This document shows, piece after piece, positions 35,191-44,172 of a stretch of DNA of 64,000 nucleotides. The stretch spans positions 1 through 64,000 of the forward strand of contig CAXYYC010000008.1 of NCBI GenBank assembly GCA_964293815.1, in the 5' to 3' direction. The position numbers and the translations under genes are program-made. This DNA is from CTSOIL-112 sp964293815. GTDB taxonomy: Bacteria > Pseudomonadota > Gammaproteobacteria > Burkholderiales > Burkholderiaceae. Numbering within the stretch: position 1 is the stretch's first letter; each line of letters begins with the position of its first letter. Below the pieces are notes generated by a model. It was not told the DNA's origin, did not search any database, and was given only the letters and a program-made list of their open reading frames with translations.

Positions 35191-35652
35191 TTAGTTTAAT
35201 GAATGTGACGTAACGATACCGCGCTTATTGAACTTGACAATCAGGCTTTTCTCCACGGATTGATCGGATTTATTACTGGCACTGCCCAAACGCCCTGCTG
35301 CCAACATTCCTCCGGCAGCTACGGCTCCCGTCGAGACATCACCATACGCAACCCCTACAGCTGCACCTGTCGCCGCGTTCTTCGCGTCTTCTGCATCCAA
35401 TGATCGAAATAGGTTGCCACTGCGTGTTTTAGATAAAACATACACATAGGTTTCGCCCGATTTGGTTTTCTTAATATTTTGTGGCTGACCATACATCGCC
35501 ACCACTTCGTCCTTGGTGGTCTTACCGACAACCAACTTCTCACGCACCGTGGTTTTGGTTTCATCTTTGAGCGCCGTCGCACCGTGGGTGGCGCAGCCTG
35601 CCACGGCCATCGTGGCACACATCAAAATCGTCATCAATACATTGCGTTTCAT
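35191..35652 (-). CDS. SmpA/OmlA (BamE-like) domain lipoprotein
   Basis: The 153-residue product has a lipobox (VAGC, lipidated Cys20), so it is probably outer-membrane anchored. The segment KLVVGKTTKDEVVAMYGQPQNIKKTKSGETYVYVLSK is the SmpA/OmlA pattern. A glycine/alanine-rich stretch (ATGAAVGVAYGDVSTGAVAAGGMLAAG, about residues 95-121) resembles a glycine zipper and is not part of BamE itself. The C-terminal FNKRGIVTSHSLN is a BamE-like strand. The start is ATG 35652; a longer frame upstream lacks a signal peptide. It is not the housekeeping BamE, which lacks the glycine zipper. Confidence 0.75.
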   Translation of the reverse strand: MKRNVLMTILMCATMAVAGCATHGATALKDETKTTVREKLVVGKTTKDEVVAMYGQPQNIKKTKSGETYVYVLSKTRSGNLFRSLDAEDAKNAATGAAVGVAYGDVSTGAVAAGGMLAAGRLGSASNKSDQSVEKSLIVKFNKRGIVTSHSLN

Positions 35653-35850
35653 ATTTAGCCCCCAATCAAAATTCACTATGGGTATTGATACCCAAACCGT
35701 ACCCAACCACTTCAATGATTATATAGACCAACGCTTATGGAGAGATTGCGCTGATAGCTCTATACCGACGTTCATTGTATACAACGACATACAAATAGGC
35801 AATGCGCATTGAAGTGGTATACGCGGGTGTGTGGTTCGCACTCACCGCAC

Positions 35851-36444
35851 TCACCGCACTCGGCGTAAATCATCGACCAATTGCAACAAATGCGTCTCGC
35901 CCAAGGTGCTCCAGACATTGTACAAACAGTTTTGTCCAGCCACGTGTAAATACGCCAAATAAGTTGGCCCAGTACCGCCCTCCAAGCCATAACTCATGCG
36001 ACTACCATCCGACCAACGTTGTTGCTTCGGCCACTGATACTCATCGCCGCCCTTGCTCAAGGAAACGCCAGTGCCTGCTACGCCGTACGCACCACGGCGA
36101 TTTGGCAAATCATAAGCCACGGCCCAGCCACCCGCAAACTCGGCGCGACGCGCCTTTGCCTCAGGGCGTACCGCTTGGCCATGCTCCGGTACAACCAATA
36201 AAGCGCAGTGCGCGCGATTTTTTGCCTTCGCCCATTCGGACAAATACACCGCAGGGATTTGATCTCGCCCCACAAACCACCGCCATGGCGGCGGCTGTGC
36301 AGAGGTGTCGCGCACCTCGGGCTGAACACGCGTCGGTTCGGTGGTGTTGTGTGCCTCAGCGGTGTGTCTTGGAGTACCACAAGCAGACAGCGCAGTAATT
36401 GCGCAAACGGTCGCAAACAACATAATTGGTGAGTGAATATTCAT
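35851..36444 (-). CDS. Putative lipoprotein of unknown function
   Basis: The 197-residue product has a signal peptide with lipobox LSAC (Cys22), followed by a polar spacer to about residue 50. The mature domain is rich in Trp, Gly and Tyr (PPWRWFVGRDQIPAVYLSEWAKAK, GGWAVAYDLPNRRGAYG) with two further cysteines (HCALL, QNCLYN) that could pair. I recognise no family. It is first of three exported-protein genes on this strand, with a 198-base gap to the next. The codon for the stop lies in a short GTGCGGTGA tandem. Coding is likely from the intact frame, signal peptide and composition. Confidence 0.65.
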   Translation of the reverse strand: MNIHSPIMLFATVCAITALSACGTPRHTAEAHNTTEPTRVQPEVRDTSAQPPPWRWFVGRDQIPAVYLSEWAKAKNRAHCALLVVPEHGQAVRPEAKARRAEFAGGWAVAYDLPNRRGAYGVAGTGVSLSKGGDEYQWPKQQRWSDGSRMSYGLEGGTGPTYLAYLHVAGQNCLYNVWSTLGETHLLQLVDDLRRVR

Positions 36445-36639
36445 CGTCAATCCTTCGCAATAATGTGTCTTCGGTTTAGCCAGCGCCAAACCAACAGCGT
36501 TTATCCAACAACAATGTCATGCCGACTGAGTTGGTAGGGATATAGTAACCAATTTATGTTTGTATGTGTGACTGCGTAGACCGAGGATTCACGCACACGC
36601 CCTATTTGCCGCAAAATTCATGCTCTGAACTCAAGACAA

Positions 36640-37737
36640 CTAAACCAATTGCGCATGACTCCATTGATTGTCGCTGGCGAATGCTGACCAGCGCTTGTTC
36701 ACCACGGACTTGGCGTCCAGCAGGCGCAGGACTTCATCGGCGATGGATTGGCTCAATTCGAGATGAGTGGAAAAGCCAACGCAGGAGGCATTGATTTCGC
36801 CGAGAATATATTTGTCAGCGCCATTGGCATGATCGGTGTCGAGGATGAAATCTGCCGTCCAAATCAAGGGTAAATCGTAGTCGCCCAGTCGCTCGCGCAA
36901 TTCAGGAAGCGAGCGTTTGATGGTTTCGACCAACTCCGGCCACTGGACGGGCTGATCGTAGCGGTATTGCGCACCGGAAAATAGGGTTGCAGAAAATGCG
37001 TCGGGGGTATCAGCGGGTTTTTTGTGCACGATATTGATGACTTGATCGCGGAGCATGAGTACGCGGATTTCGCCCTCTTTGATGCGTGGCAAAAAGGGCA
37101 TATCGAGCAACATGCCGTTGGCACCTTCGAGATAGCGGATACAAAATTCGAGAAATTCTTGCAAGGATTTTTCTTCGATATGATTGTCTTTGGCTTCAGT
37201 TAACTTAAGTCGCGCTGAGAGTGGAATGTCGTGCTCATATTGCTCAGGGTTCAGAACCTCGACACGCCAGATACCTTCACCAGTCGAACCACGGTTTTGC
37301 TTGAGCACGCGCACACCGTGCTTCAGCGTTTTGGGTAACTGCTCTTTGAGCGTGTCAAAATCGTAGTAGGTGTAAACGTCAGCCGGTACCAAATGAGTAC
37401 CTTTCAGCTGTTCAATCGCACTTTTCGCACCATAGGATATCATCGCGTCGGGGTGCGGTAGCCCCTTGATGCCCTGACTGACCAGCTCGCGTAGCATTTG
37501 AAAATAGCCAATTTCACTGCCCAAATTACCCGGATTGACCCGACTGATGTAGGCATCGGCTTGTTTGAGCGTGTGCCGATAGATTTCACCGCGATTGCTA
37601 TCATCGTAAAAGATAATTTCAGCACTCCAGCCACGCTCTTTGAGCGCATCGATAATGGCTTTAGAATCCTTGCGAAAGCCAAACTCGCCTTTGTCCGTAC
37701 CACCACGCGCCTCAAAAATAACCACATGATTTTTCAT
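36640..37737 (-). CDS. ATP-grasp-like protein (Cj0069-type family)
   Basis: The 365-residue cytosolic protein opens with VVIFEARGGTDKGEFGFRKDSKAIIDALKERG. It then has ATP-grasp character: HGVRVLKQNRGSTGEGIWRV (ATP-binding strand and loop, about 137-156), LPRIKEGEIRVLMLRDQVINIVHKKP and a terminal metal/nucleotide region LIWTADFILDTD...LGEINASCVG, much as in glutathione synthetase and RimK-type ligases. It resembles the uncharacterised Cj0069 family by memory. An amide-bond ligase activity is likely, but the substrate is unknown. The EamA transporter gene lies 109 bases upstream on the same strand. Confidence 0.72.
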   Translation of the reverse strand: MKNHVVIFEARGGTDKGEFGFRKDSKAIIDALKERGWSAEIIFYDDSNRGEIYRHTLKQADAYISRVNPGNLGSEIGYFQMLRELVSQGIKGLPHPDAMISYGAKSAIEQLKGTHLVPADVYTYYDFDTLKEQLPKTLKHGVRVLKQNRGSTGEGIWRVEVLNPEQYEHDIPLSARLKLTEAKDNHIEEKSLQEFLEFCIRYLEGANGMLLDMPFLPRIKEGEIRVLMLRDQVINIVHKKPADTPDAFSATLFSGAQYRYDQPVQWPELVETIKRSLPELRERLGDYDLPLIWTADFILDTDHANGADKYILGEINASCVGFSTHLELSQSIADEVLRLLDAKSVVNKRWSAFASDNQWSHAQLV

Positions 37738-37846
37738 CCGTTGCTCCTTGAAAGAACATTCAGAGGAAAAATATAATCAGTTTTTATGACCCAAGCATGA
37801 CAGATGACATGCGTGTCATACAATTACGGCAGACACGCGAACGCGC

Positions 37847-38716
37847 TTAGCCTGCATACGCAATCAAGCCAATCGCGCACAGAGCCAGCACGATGCCCGC
37901 TTTTTGCCAAAGATTCGTGCGCTCCTTGAGCAGCCCAATCGCCAGCGCAATGGTGAACAGCGGGTACAGCGAAATCAGCACGCTGATGATTGAGACAAAC
38001 GCCCCCTGAAACGCATAATACATCGCCACATTCGCCACCACATCGAGTACGCCAACCACTGCCGCATACCGCAGCACCGACGCATCATGCGACATGCGCA
38101 CATGACCGAAACGCAGAGCGATCAGTAGCGTCACCACAGACGCCACGGCTTTGCCTGCAAACATCGGCCATAGACCGGACTGGGTTACGCCGATTTGATG
38201 AATCAAAATGAAGCTCAAGGCAAACGCAACACCCGTGCCAACGGTGAACAGCAAAACGCGCCTATTCAAGCGTTTTGGCTGCTCGCTGGCCAACAAATGC
38301 GGCGCAGGATGATTCGCCTCCTGACTGATGAGCACAATCGCCACCGTCGCGAAAACAATGCCCGCCAGCACACTGCCGCTCAAATGCTCACCGGTCGCCA
38401 AACCAAACAGCACCGGAATCAACGCCGCCAGCACCGAAGTGATGGGCGAGACCACGCTCATGGTTCCCTCGGCCAGCGCGGTGAAAAACCACCAGCCGGC
38501 CAATGCCGACGTCAGGCCGGAGGCCGCGCCAAAGGCAATCGCGCGCGTATCCCAACTGCCGCCGATCAGCCACGATAACAGCAGCAAAACCAACGCCGAT
38601 ACCGGAAACGCCCACAAAACCACTTGCAACGCCGGATGTCGGCGTGCGGCCAAACCACCGACAAAATCACTCACGCCATACGCGGCGGCGGAAACCAGTG
38701 CCAAAATTAAATTCAT
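37847..38716 (-). CDS. EamA/DMT-superfamily transporter
   Basis: The 289-residue membrane protein has ten hydrophobic segments in two EamA repeats (MNLILALVSAAAYGVSDFVGG and VGTGVAFALSFILIHQIGV). Relatives export amino acids, purines or other small metabolites. The start is ATG 38716. The short palindromic element ends only 14 bases before it, so that element lies in the 5' leader or replaces part of the promoter. Co-transcription with the ATP-grasp gene downstream is likely but unproved. Confidence 0.85.
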   Translation of the reverse strand: MNLILALVSAAAYGVSDFVGGLAARRHPALQVVLWAFPVSALVLLLLSWLIGGSWDTRAIAFGAASGLTSALAGWWFFTALAEGTMSVVSPITSVLAALIPVLFGLATGEHLSGSVLAGIVFATVAIVLISQEANHPAPHLLASEQPKRLNRRVLLFTVGTGVAFALSFILIHQIGVTQSGLWPMFAGKAVASVVTLLIALRFGHVRMSHDASVLRYAAVVGVLDVVANVAMYYAFQGAFVSIISVLISLYPLFTIALAIGLLKERTNLWQKAGIVLALCAIGLIAYAG

Positions 38717-38730
38717 GGATTCAAGCCTTA

Positions 38731-38821
38731 TTGAGGAAACACGGAACAATCCCTATCTCGTCGCGTTCTGACTGTTTTTTCTCAGAGCTCAGACGGCTTG
38801 GGGGACTCCATGTTTCCTTTA
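38731..38821. repeat. Short form (91 bp) of the nested palindromic element
   Basis: Read on the minus strand it matches the outer parts of 7218-7495: a GGAAACATGGAGT end, then a CGTCTGAGCTCTGAG hairpin arm, CAGTCAGAACGCGACG, GATAGGG and the closing GTTCCGTGTTTCC end. The central 180 or so bases of the long form are missing. The two ends are imperfect inverted repeats. It lies in the 283-base gap between the EamA gene and dinB. Confidence 0.75.
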
Positions 38822-38999
38822 TATTCGGTTAACTATAGGGAGCATCACAATACATCAATCCGCGCGCGGGCTGGCAAATTTTGCCCAAAATTTCAGCCAG
38901 TGTTGTACCATTCACGCACCAAGTGGTTCAGAAAACGCCCGTACACCGTTTTGCCGCCGTTTTGCCGCCGTCCTTCACCAGCCATCATCCAATTCCATT

Positions 39000-40091
39000 A
39001 TGTCTGTAGCCGTTCCTCCCGACGCGATCGCCCAAACAACGCGCAAAATCATTCATTTCGACGCCGACTGCTTTTACGCTGCCGTGGAAATGCGTGACGA
39101 TCCGTCTTTGCGCGGCAAGCCAATCGCCGTGGGTGGAACGACCGCGCAGCGCGGCGTGATCGCGACCTGCAACTACGAAGCGCGTGCATTCGGCGTGCGC
39201 TCGGCGTTGCCGACGCGACGAGCGTTGGAATTATGTCCGCACTTGATTCTGCTCAAGCCGGACTTTGTACGCTATCGCGCGGCGTCGCAGGCCATTTTTC
39301 GCATATACCGTGAATACTCTGATCTGATTGAGCCGCTCTCACTGGATGAGGCGTATGTGGATGTGAGCGCTTGCTCCGCGCATCGCGGCAGTGCGACGCT
39401 GATCGCGCAGGCGATTCGCGCGCGAGTGCGCGAGGAAACGGGCTTGACGGTGTCCGCGGGCGTCGCACCGAATAAATTTTTAGCGAAAATTGCCAGCGAC
39501 TGGCGCAAACCGGATGGCTTATTCGTCATTCGCCCGCAGGATGTGGATGCGTTTGTGCGTAAACTGCCAGTGGAAAAATTATTTGGTGTCGGCCCGCGCA
39601 CGGCGGAAAAAATGCACCGTTTGCGTCTATTCACCTGCGCCGATATACGCGAGCGCGATTTGCCTTTCCTGATTGCACAGTTTGGCAAACTCGGCTCGTC
39701 TTTGTATCAAGCGGCGCGAGGCATTGACCCACGCGCCGTACACCCGCAGCGCCTGCGTAAGTCCATCAGCGTCGAAACCACATTCGCGCATGATTTGCAT
39801 GGTTTTGCGGATGCGACCACGCCATTGGGCGAGCTACACGCCGATTTATTAAGGCGGATTGAACGCCACCGCGCGGAGCATTTGGTTCAAAAAACTTTTG
39901 TCAAACTGCGCATGGCGAATTTTAAAATTCACACGCTGGAGATGAACAGCCATGATCTGTCGCGCACGCATTTTGAACAACTGCTCGCCAGCCTGTGCCA
40001 AAAGCATGTCGGTGCGATTCGCCTGCTGGGTGTGGGCGTGCGTTTACGCGAGCCGGACGGCGCGGCGCAGTTGGATTTGTTAGGCACATAA
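39000..40091 (+). CDS. dinB: DNA polymerase IV
   Basis: The 363-residue Y-family polymerase has metal ligands Asp21 in HFDADCFYAAVE and Asp116/Glu117 in SLDEAYVDVS, the palm motif AGVAPNKFLAKIAS, helix-hairpin-helix region GVGPRTAEKMHRL and a little-finger domain. It copies past lesions with low fidelity. It lacks a recognisable C-terminal clamp-binding QLxLGL, but the end QLDLLGT is close to one. I see no LexA box upstream. The gap before it has no other gene. Confidence 0.95.
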   Translation: MSVAVPPDAIAQTTRKIIHFDADCFYAAVEMRDDPSLRGKPIAVGGTTAQRGVIATCNYEARAFGVRSALPTRRALELCPHLILLKPDFVRYRAASQAIFRIYREYSDLIEPLSLDEAYVDVSACSAHRGSATLIAQAIRARVREETGLTVSAGVAPNKFLAKIASDWRKPDGLFVIRPQDVDAFVRKLPVEKLFGVGPRTAEKMHRLRLFTCADIRERDLPFLIAQFGKLGSSLYQAARGIDPRAVHPQRLRKSISVETTFAHDLHGFADATTPLGELHADLLRRIERHRAEHLVQKTFVKLRMANFKIHTLEMNSHDLSRTHFEQLLASLCQKHVGAIRLLGVGVRLREPDGAAQLDLLGT

Positions 40092-40289
40092 CGGTCATGG
40101 ACAGACACCAACGATCAAAGCAAGCATACCATTCAACCTGCCATTTTTGGCCATTTTTGAAGTAGGGCTTTATGTTAGAATGAACTTAGCCCTTTGAATT
40201 GATAGACATTTTTTCAATCGCCAAAGGCGCTGAAAGTGCGTTGCGTGCTCCTTCCAACGTGTGTCAAACCACCTCAGAAAGGATTCATC

Positions 40290-40619
40290 ATGCCTGCTAC
40301 AGTCAAATCAGAACACGACCTCGTACAAGAGAAAGAACGCTTGATCGCGGACATCCAACAATTATTAACCGATGCTCAAGGTATACTCACCGATGCGAGC
40401 GAACATGCGGACGATCATGTGAGCCGACTGCGCGCAAAGTTATCCGACAATATGGACAAAGTCAAAGACTCGCTGCATTCGGCCAAACAGCACACGCGCA
40501 AAAAAGCACGCGAAGCGGCTGATGTGACCGACGAATATGTACACGCCAATCCGTGGCAATCGGTCGGTGTCGCCACAGCAGTCGGCTTTTTGCTCGGCTT
40601 ACTGGTTTCCCGACGCTAA
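40290..40619 (+). CDS. DUF883/YqjD-ElaB family membrane-anchored protein
   Basis: The 109-residue protein is mostly helical and charged (residues about 5-80) and ends in a single membrane segment (SVGVATAVGFLLGLLVSRR). This is the YqjD/ElaB layout, in which a tail-anchored helix holds a ribosome-associated coiled region at the inner membrane in stationary phase. AAAGGA precedes the ATG at 40290. It heads a trio with the next two genes, like E. coli yqjD-yqjE-yqjK. Confidence 0.88.
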   Translation: MPATVKSEHDLVQEKERLIADIQQLLTDAQGILTDASEHADDHVSRLRAKLSDNMDKVKDSLHSAKQHTRKKAREAADVTDEYVHANPWQSVGVATAVGFLLGLLVSRR

Positions 40620-40696
40620 GGCTGTCACGCCAAAATCATCCATGCGCATATAAGGCTACAACCTGATGTGCGCCCAGCGATCAATAGGAGCAGTCC

Positions 40697-41155
40697 TTGG
40701 CACAATCCACAGAATCCGATCAGGCTCGCGATCACGCGGCAAACGGCGGCACAACCTCTGCGCTTGAGTCCTTCATCTCAAAGGTCAGCGCTTTGTTGCT
40801 CAACCGCGTCGAGCTACTATTGCTGGAAGCCCGCTCAGCCAAGCACACGGTTTGGGCGAGCGTGATTTTGAGTCTATTGGGCGTGTTGTCGGTATTCATG
40901 GCCTCGCTGTTCACCCTGCTGTTGATTATATTGGTGGCGCCGGAGTCATGGCGCATTTACTTGCTCGGCGGTCTCGCATTGTTTTTCGTGCTGTTCGCCT
41001 TGCTCGCTTTTGGGTGGGTGCGCCGCGCGGTTCGCACACCGTGGTTTGGATCCAGCATGGGCGCTGTTAAAGATGATTGGCAAACCTTAACCACGCAACA
41101 AGCACCGATTCAAACAACGGAGCGCCAATCAGCGCAGGAGCGCGTCCATGAATAA
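40697..41155 (+). CDS. YqjE/phage-holin-like membrane protein
   Basis: The 152-residue protein has two adjacent hydrophobic segments (VILSLLGVLSVFMASLFTLLLIILV and YLLGGLALFFVLFALLAFGWV) with polar ends, the YqjE pattern. The start appears to be TTG 40697, eight bases after AGGAG. It overlaps the next gene by eight bases. The function of the family is not known; it usually accompanies YqjD-like proteins. Confidence 0.82.
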   Translation: MAQSTESDQARDHAANGGTTSALESFISKVSALLLNRVELLLLEARSAKHTVWASVILSLLGVLSVFMASLFTLLLIILVAPESWRIYLLGGLALFFVLFALLAFGWVRRAVRTPWFGSSMGAVKDDWQTLTTQQAPIQTTERQSAQERVHE

Positions 41156-41480
41156 AACGGAACTGAACGCACGCAAACAGCGGCTGCTATTGGAAGGGGA
41201 AGTTTTGCGCCTGCAACTGCTCAAGGATAAATTGCAGTTTCAGCAAACGCTGCGCACCAGCCGCGCGGATGGCGTGCTCAATATTCGAAGCGCGCGTGGC
41301 ATACGACGCCTTCTGAGCCAAGGCTGGCTCAATCAGCCTCAAATTTTGAACGGGATTCTGTTGCTGTTAACGCGCTGGCTACCCGGCAAACGCAAAAATG
41401 TGCTTGCTCGATTGCTCGTGCCGCTACTGCGTGGTCTGATTGTGCTGAATGCCTTCAGAAAATCCAAGGCGCGGCCGTAA
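41148..41480 (+). CDS. YqjK-like small basic protein
   Basis: The 110-residue, strongly basic protein has an N-terminal helical region (LNARKQRLLLEGEVLRLQLLKDKLQFQQTL) and a moderately hydrophobic C-terminal half (NGILLLLTRWLPG, LLVPLLRGLIVLNAF). Its position after YqjD- and YqjE-like genes, with an eight-base overlap, is the main reason for the name. Sequence alone gives no function. Confidence 0.65.
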   Translation: MNKTELNARKQRLLLEGEVLRLQLLKDKLQFQQTLRTSRADGVLNIRSARGIRRLLSQGWLNQPQILNGILLLLTRWLPGKRKNVLARLLVPLLRGLIVLNAFRKSKARP

Positions 41481-41498
41481 ACAAACGGTTGCCGCACC

Positions 41499-42467
41499 TT
41501 ATGCTGTAGCACGCGTGGTCGCTTTTGATGCGAGCGCATCGCCGCGAATACCCGCATAGCTCGGCGCATTCGCCTCGTTTTCAAACGTCACATATTCATA
41601 GTTCGCTTCATCGGCCAACACCGCGCGAATCAGCACATTATTCAATGCGTGCCCTGATTTGTACGCCGTATACGCGCCCAAAATCGGCGCGCCGATCACA
41701 TACAAATCGCCAATCGCGTCCAGAATTTTGTGTTTGACGAACTCGTCGTTATAACGCAGTCCTTCGGGATTGAGGATTTTGTATTCATCCAGCACAATCG
41801 CGTTGGCCAAATTGCCACCCTGCGCCAAACCCAAGCCGCGCAAAGCCTCAACATCCTGAATGAAGCCAAAGGTGCGCGCGCGCGAAATCTGCCGCACATA
41901 GGCGTCGCCAGTGAAATCAATCTCGCAGTGCGTACCCGTGTCGTCAATCGCCGGATGATGAAACTCGATATCGAACAACGCTTTAAAGCCAAAATACGGG
42001 TCGAGGCGCGCACGCTTGTCGCCCTCAGTCACTTCCACCGACTGCTTGATACGGATGAAGCGGCGCAGTTCATCCTGCGCGACCAAACCAACACTGCTAA
42101 TCAAATACACAAAGCTGGTGGCGCTGCCATCCATGATCGGGATTTCCGGCGCATTGACCTCGATAATCACGTTGTCTACGCCCAATCCAGCCAGCGCCGA
42201 CATCAAATGCTCGATGGTCAAAACCCGCGCCGCCGGATTATCGGGATGTGCCAAAGTGGTCGCCATACGCGTGTCGATGACGTGCTCTGGCCGACAGGTA
42301 ATGTCCAATTCAGCAGCTACGTCCGTGCGCCGAAACACCACGCCGGTGTTGACCGGCGCAGGTTTGAGCGTCAGCGTCACCTTGCGCCCCGAGTGCAGGC
42401 CGATACCGGTGGTTTCAATGGTTTGCGCAATGGTTTTTTGCAAAATCGCGTGTTGTGTGATTGACAT
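41499..42467 (-). CDS. lpxC: UDP-3-O-acyl-N-acetylglucosamine deacetylase
   Basis: The 322-residue zinc enzyme makes the committed step of lipid A synthesis. It has QKTIAQTIETTGIGLHSGRKV at the N-terminus, the zinc ligand in TIEHLMSALAGLGVDN, and the FGF..EVEAL-like block with DEYKILNPEGLRYNDEFVKHKILDAIGDL containing the other ligands (HKILD). ATG 42467 follows CAGGA; upstream in-frame codons lack similarity. It stands after ftsZ, the usual end of the dcw cluster, but a terminator lies between them. Confidence 0.96.
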   Translation of the reverse strand: MSITQHAILQKTIAQTIETTGIGLHSGRKVTLTLKPAPVNTGVVFRRTDVAAELDITCRPEHVIDTRMATTLAHPDNPAARVLTIEHLMSALAGLGVDNVIIEVNAPEIPIMDGSATSFVYLISSVGLVAQDELRRFIRIKQSVEVTEGDKRARLDPYFGFKALFDIEFHHPAIDDTGTHCEIDFTGDAYVRQISRARTFGFIQDVEALRGLGLAQGGNLANAIVLDEYKILNPEGLRYNDEFVKHKILDAIGDLYVIGAPILGAYTAYKSGHALNNVLIRAVLADEANYEYVTFENEANAPSYAGIRGDALASKATTRATA

Positions 42468-42769
42468 AATCATTCCTGTAATGGTGCTGAGCGCACAGCA
42501 GATTCTATGAACATAATGATACCGCAAAAAAACAAACCCCATCGCCGTTCAGGCTATGGGGTGAAGTGCTACCAAAGCATTATTTATAATCAGAAATCGT
42601 TTGAATCAGCTCAAGCTGATCGAATGGAACAGAAACAGACACGGAGCACGCCACCCATGCGACATCAAGACACCGAGCTGCCCGCACAATCGGGGTGAAG
42701 GGGACACCACGACCATACGGACGCTCTGCGCCTTACTCAGCACGCATCAGCGGCATAGCTGTGCGCGAT
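42468..42769. other. ftsZ-lpxC intergenic region
   Basis: The 302-base gap holds the ftsZ terminator (42525-42561), an ATCAGC-TCAA-GCTGAT hairpin near 42605 and an AT-rich stretch with TATAAA on the minus strand near 42592 that could be part of an lpxC promoter. No gene is seen. Confidence 0.6.
42525..42561 (-). terminator. Terminator between ftsZ and lpxC
   Basis: On the minus strand a CCCCAT/ATGGGG stem with a 13-base loop is followed by TTTGTTTTTTT. It lies about 210 bases past the ftsZ stop and 58 before lpxC. Confidence 0.7.
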
Positions 42770-44089
42770 TTAGTCCGCTTGACGACGCAAGAATGCCGGT
42801 ACGTCCAAATCTTCAAAGAACGCATCGCCATTAACCGTACGCTGTTGCGCTACTTGCGGTTCGCGCTGACGCGCCCAAGTCGGTACGTCTAACTCGTTGT
42901 AGTCACCAAAGGTCGGAATGCTCGCACGACGTGGCGCGGGTTCGGCCACCGCTTGCGCAGTCGGTTGTACCCAGCCATTGACCGCTGACGGTGCAACTGC
43001 CGCAGGCGCTGTATTGGCATAAGCCGCCGCTTGAATCGACGCGAGGTCTTCTACGGGTGCTTGAAACGCAGGCGCTGTCGCTACCGGTGCGCTGTGCAAC
43101 ACGCGCGTGCCAACGTTATCGGTTTCGACCGCGCGCGCGCCACCCAAACCCGTTGCGACCACGGTCACACGCAATTTATCGCCCAAGCTGTCGTCATACA
43201 CGAAACCGTAAATCACGGTGGCGTCGTCAGACGCATTTTCACGGATGATGCTGACCACTTGACGGGTTTCACGCGCTTTCAAGGTGTCGTGTGACGCGGA
43301 GATATTGATCAAAATACCACGCGCGCCGGCCAAGTTGACGCCATCGAGCAACGGGCTAGCAACGGCTTCTTCCGCCGCAATACGTGCGCGATCCGCGCCT
43401 GATGCAGTCGCTGTACCCATCATCGCGCGACCTTGTTCGCCCATCACGGTTTTCACGTCGTTAAAGTCGACATTGATGTGGCCATCGACGTTGATGATTT
43501 CGGCGATACCGGCAACGGCGTTGTTCAACACGTCGTCAGCGGCTTCAAATGCCTCTTCCATGCTGATGTCATCGCCCAAAATTTGCTCAAGTTTTTCGTT
43601 CAAAATGATGATGAGCGAATCCACTTGTTGTTCCAATTGGCGCAAGCCTTCTTCGGCCACGCGCATACGACGTGGGCCTTCGTATTCAAATGGTTTGGAT
43701 ACGACCGCCACGGTCAAAATACCCAATTCTTTCGCCACTTCCGCGATCACCGGTGCCGCGCCTGTGCCTGTACCGCCACCCATACCGGCGGTGATGAACA
43801 CCATATTGGCGTCGCGCAGCATATCGGCAATGCGTTCGCGGTTTTCTTCTGCCGCCGCGCGACCGACTTCTGGTTTCGCGCCCGCGCCCAAGCCAGACTC
43901 ACCCAACTGCAATTTGTGCATGGTGGTCGCGTGGCGCAATGCTTGCGCATCGGTATTGGCGCAGATAAATTCAACGCCTTGCACGCCTTTGGCGATCATG
44001 TGTTGAATCGCATTACCACCTGCGCCGCCCACACCCACCACTTTGATGACTGTGCCTTCTGGTGCTTCATTTAACATTTCAAAGCTCAT
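42770..44089 (-). CDS. ftsZ: Cell division GTPase FtsZ
   Basis: The 439-residue tubulin homologue has the signature GGGTGTG (104-110), N-terminal VVGVGGAGGNAIQHMI, synergy loop NVDFNDVKTVM, and a long Ala/Pro linker (about 325-400). It ends in the conserved C-terminal peptide LDVPAFLRRQ that binds FtsA and ZipA. The linker is longer than in E. coli (383 residues overall). It is the last dcw division gene, 83 bases after ftsA. Confidence 0.98.
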   Translation of the reverse strand: MSFEMLNEAPEGTVIKVVGVGGAGGNAIQHMIAKGVQGVEFICANTDAQALRHATTMHKLQLGESGLGAGAKPEVGRAAAEENRERIADMLRDANMVFITAGMGGGTGTGAAPVIAEVAKELGILTVAVVSKPFEYEGPRRMRVAEEGLRQLEQQVDSLIIILNEKLEQILGDDISMEEAFEAADDVLNNAVAGIAEIINVDGHINVDFNDVKTVMGEQGRAMMGTATASGADRARIAAEEAVASPLLDGVNLAGARGILINISASHDTLKARETRQVVSIIRENASDDATVIYGFVYDDSLGDKLRVTVVATGLGGARAVETDNVGTRVLHSAPVATAPAFQAPVEDLASIQAAAYANTAPAAVAPSAVNGWVQPTAQAVAEPAPRRASIPTFGDYNELDVPTWARQREPQVAQQRTVNGDAFFEDLDVPAFLRRQAD

Positions 44090-44172
44090 GGTTTTCCCCT
44101 TTAAAGTATTCCGTTGCCGGAATGTGATACATAATTAATACTGCTTAAAACTCAACTCCGCATGAATGATCG

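Noticed and set aside
38781..38800. GCCGTCTGAG resembles a neisserial DNA uptake sequence (GCCGTCTGAA) on the minus strand
   Set aside because: It occurs as an arm of the palindromic element; I did not notice the uptake word scattered elsewhere as it would be in a Neisseria genome.
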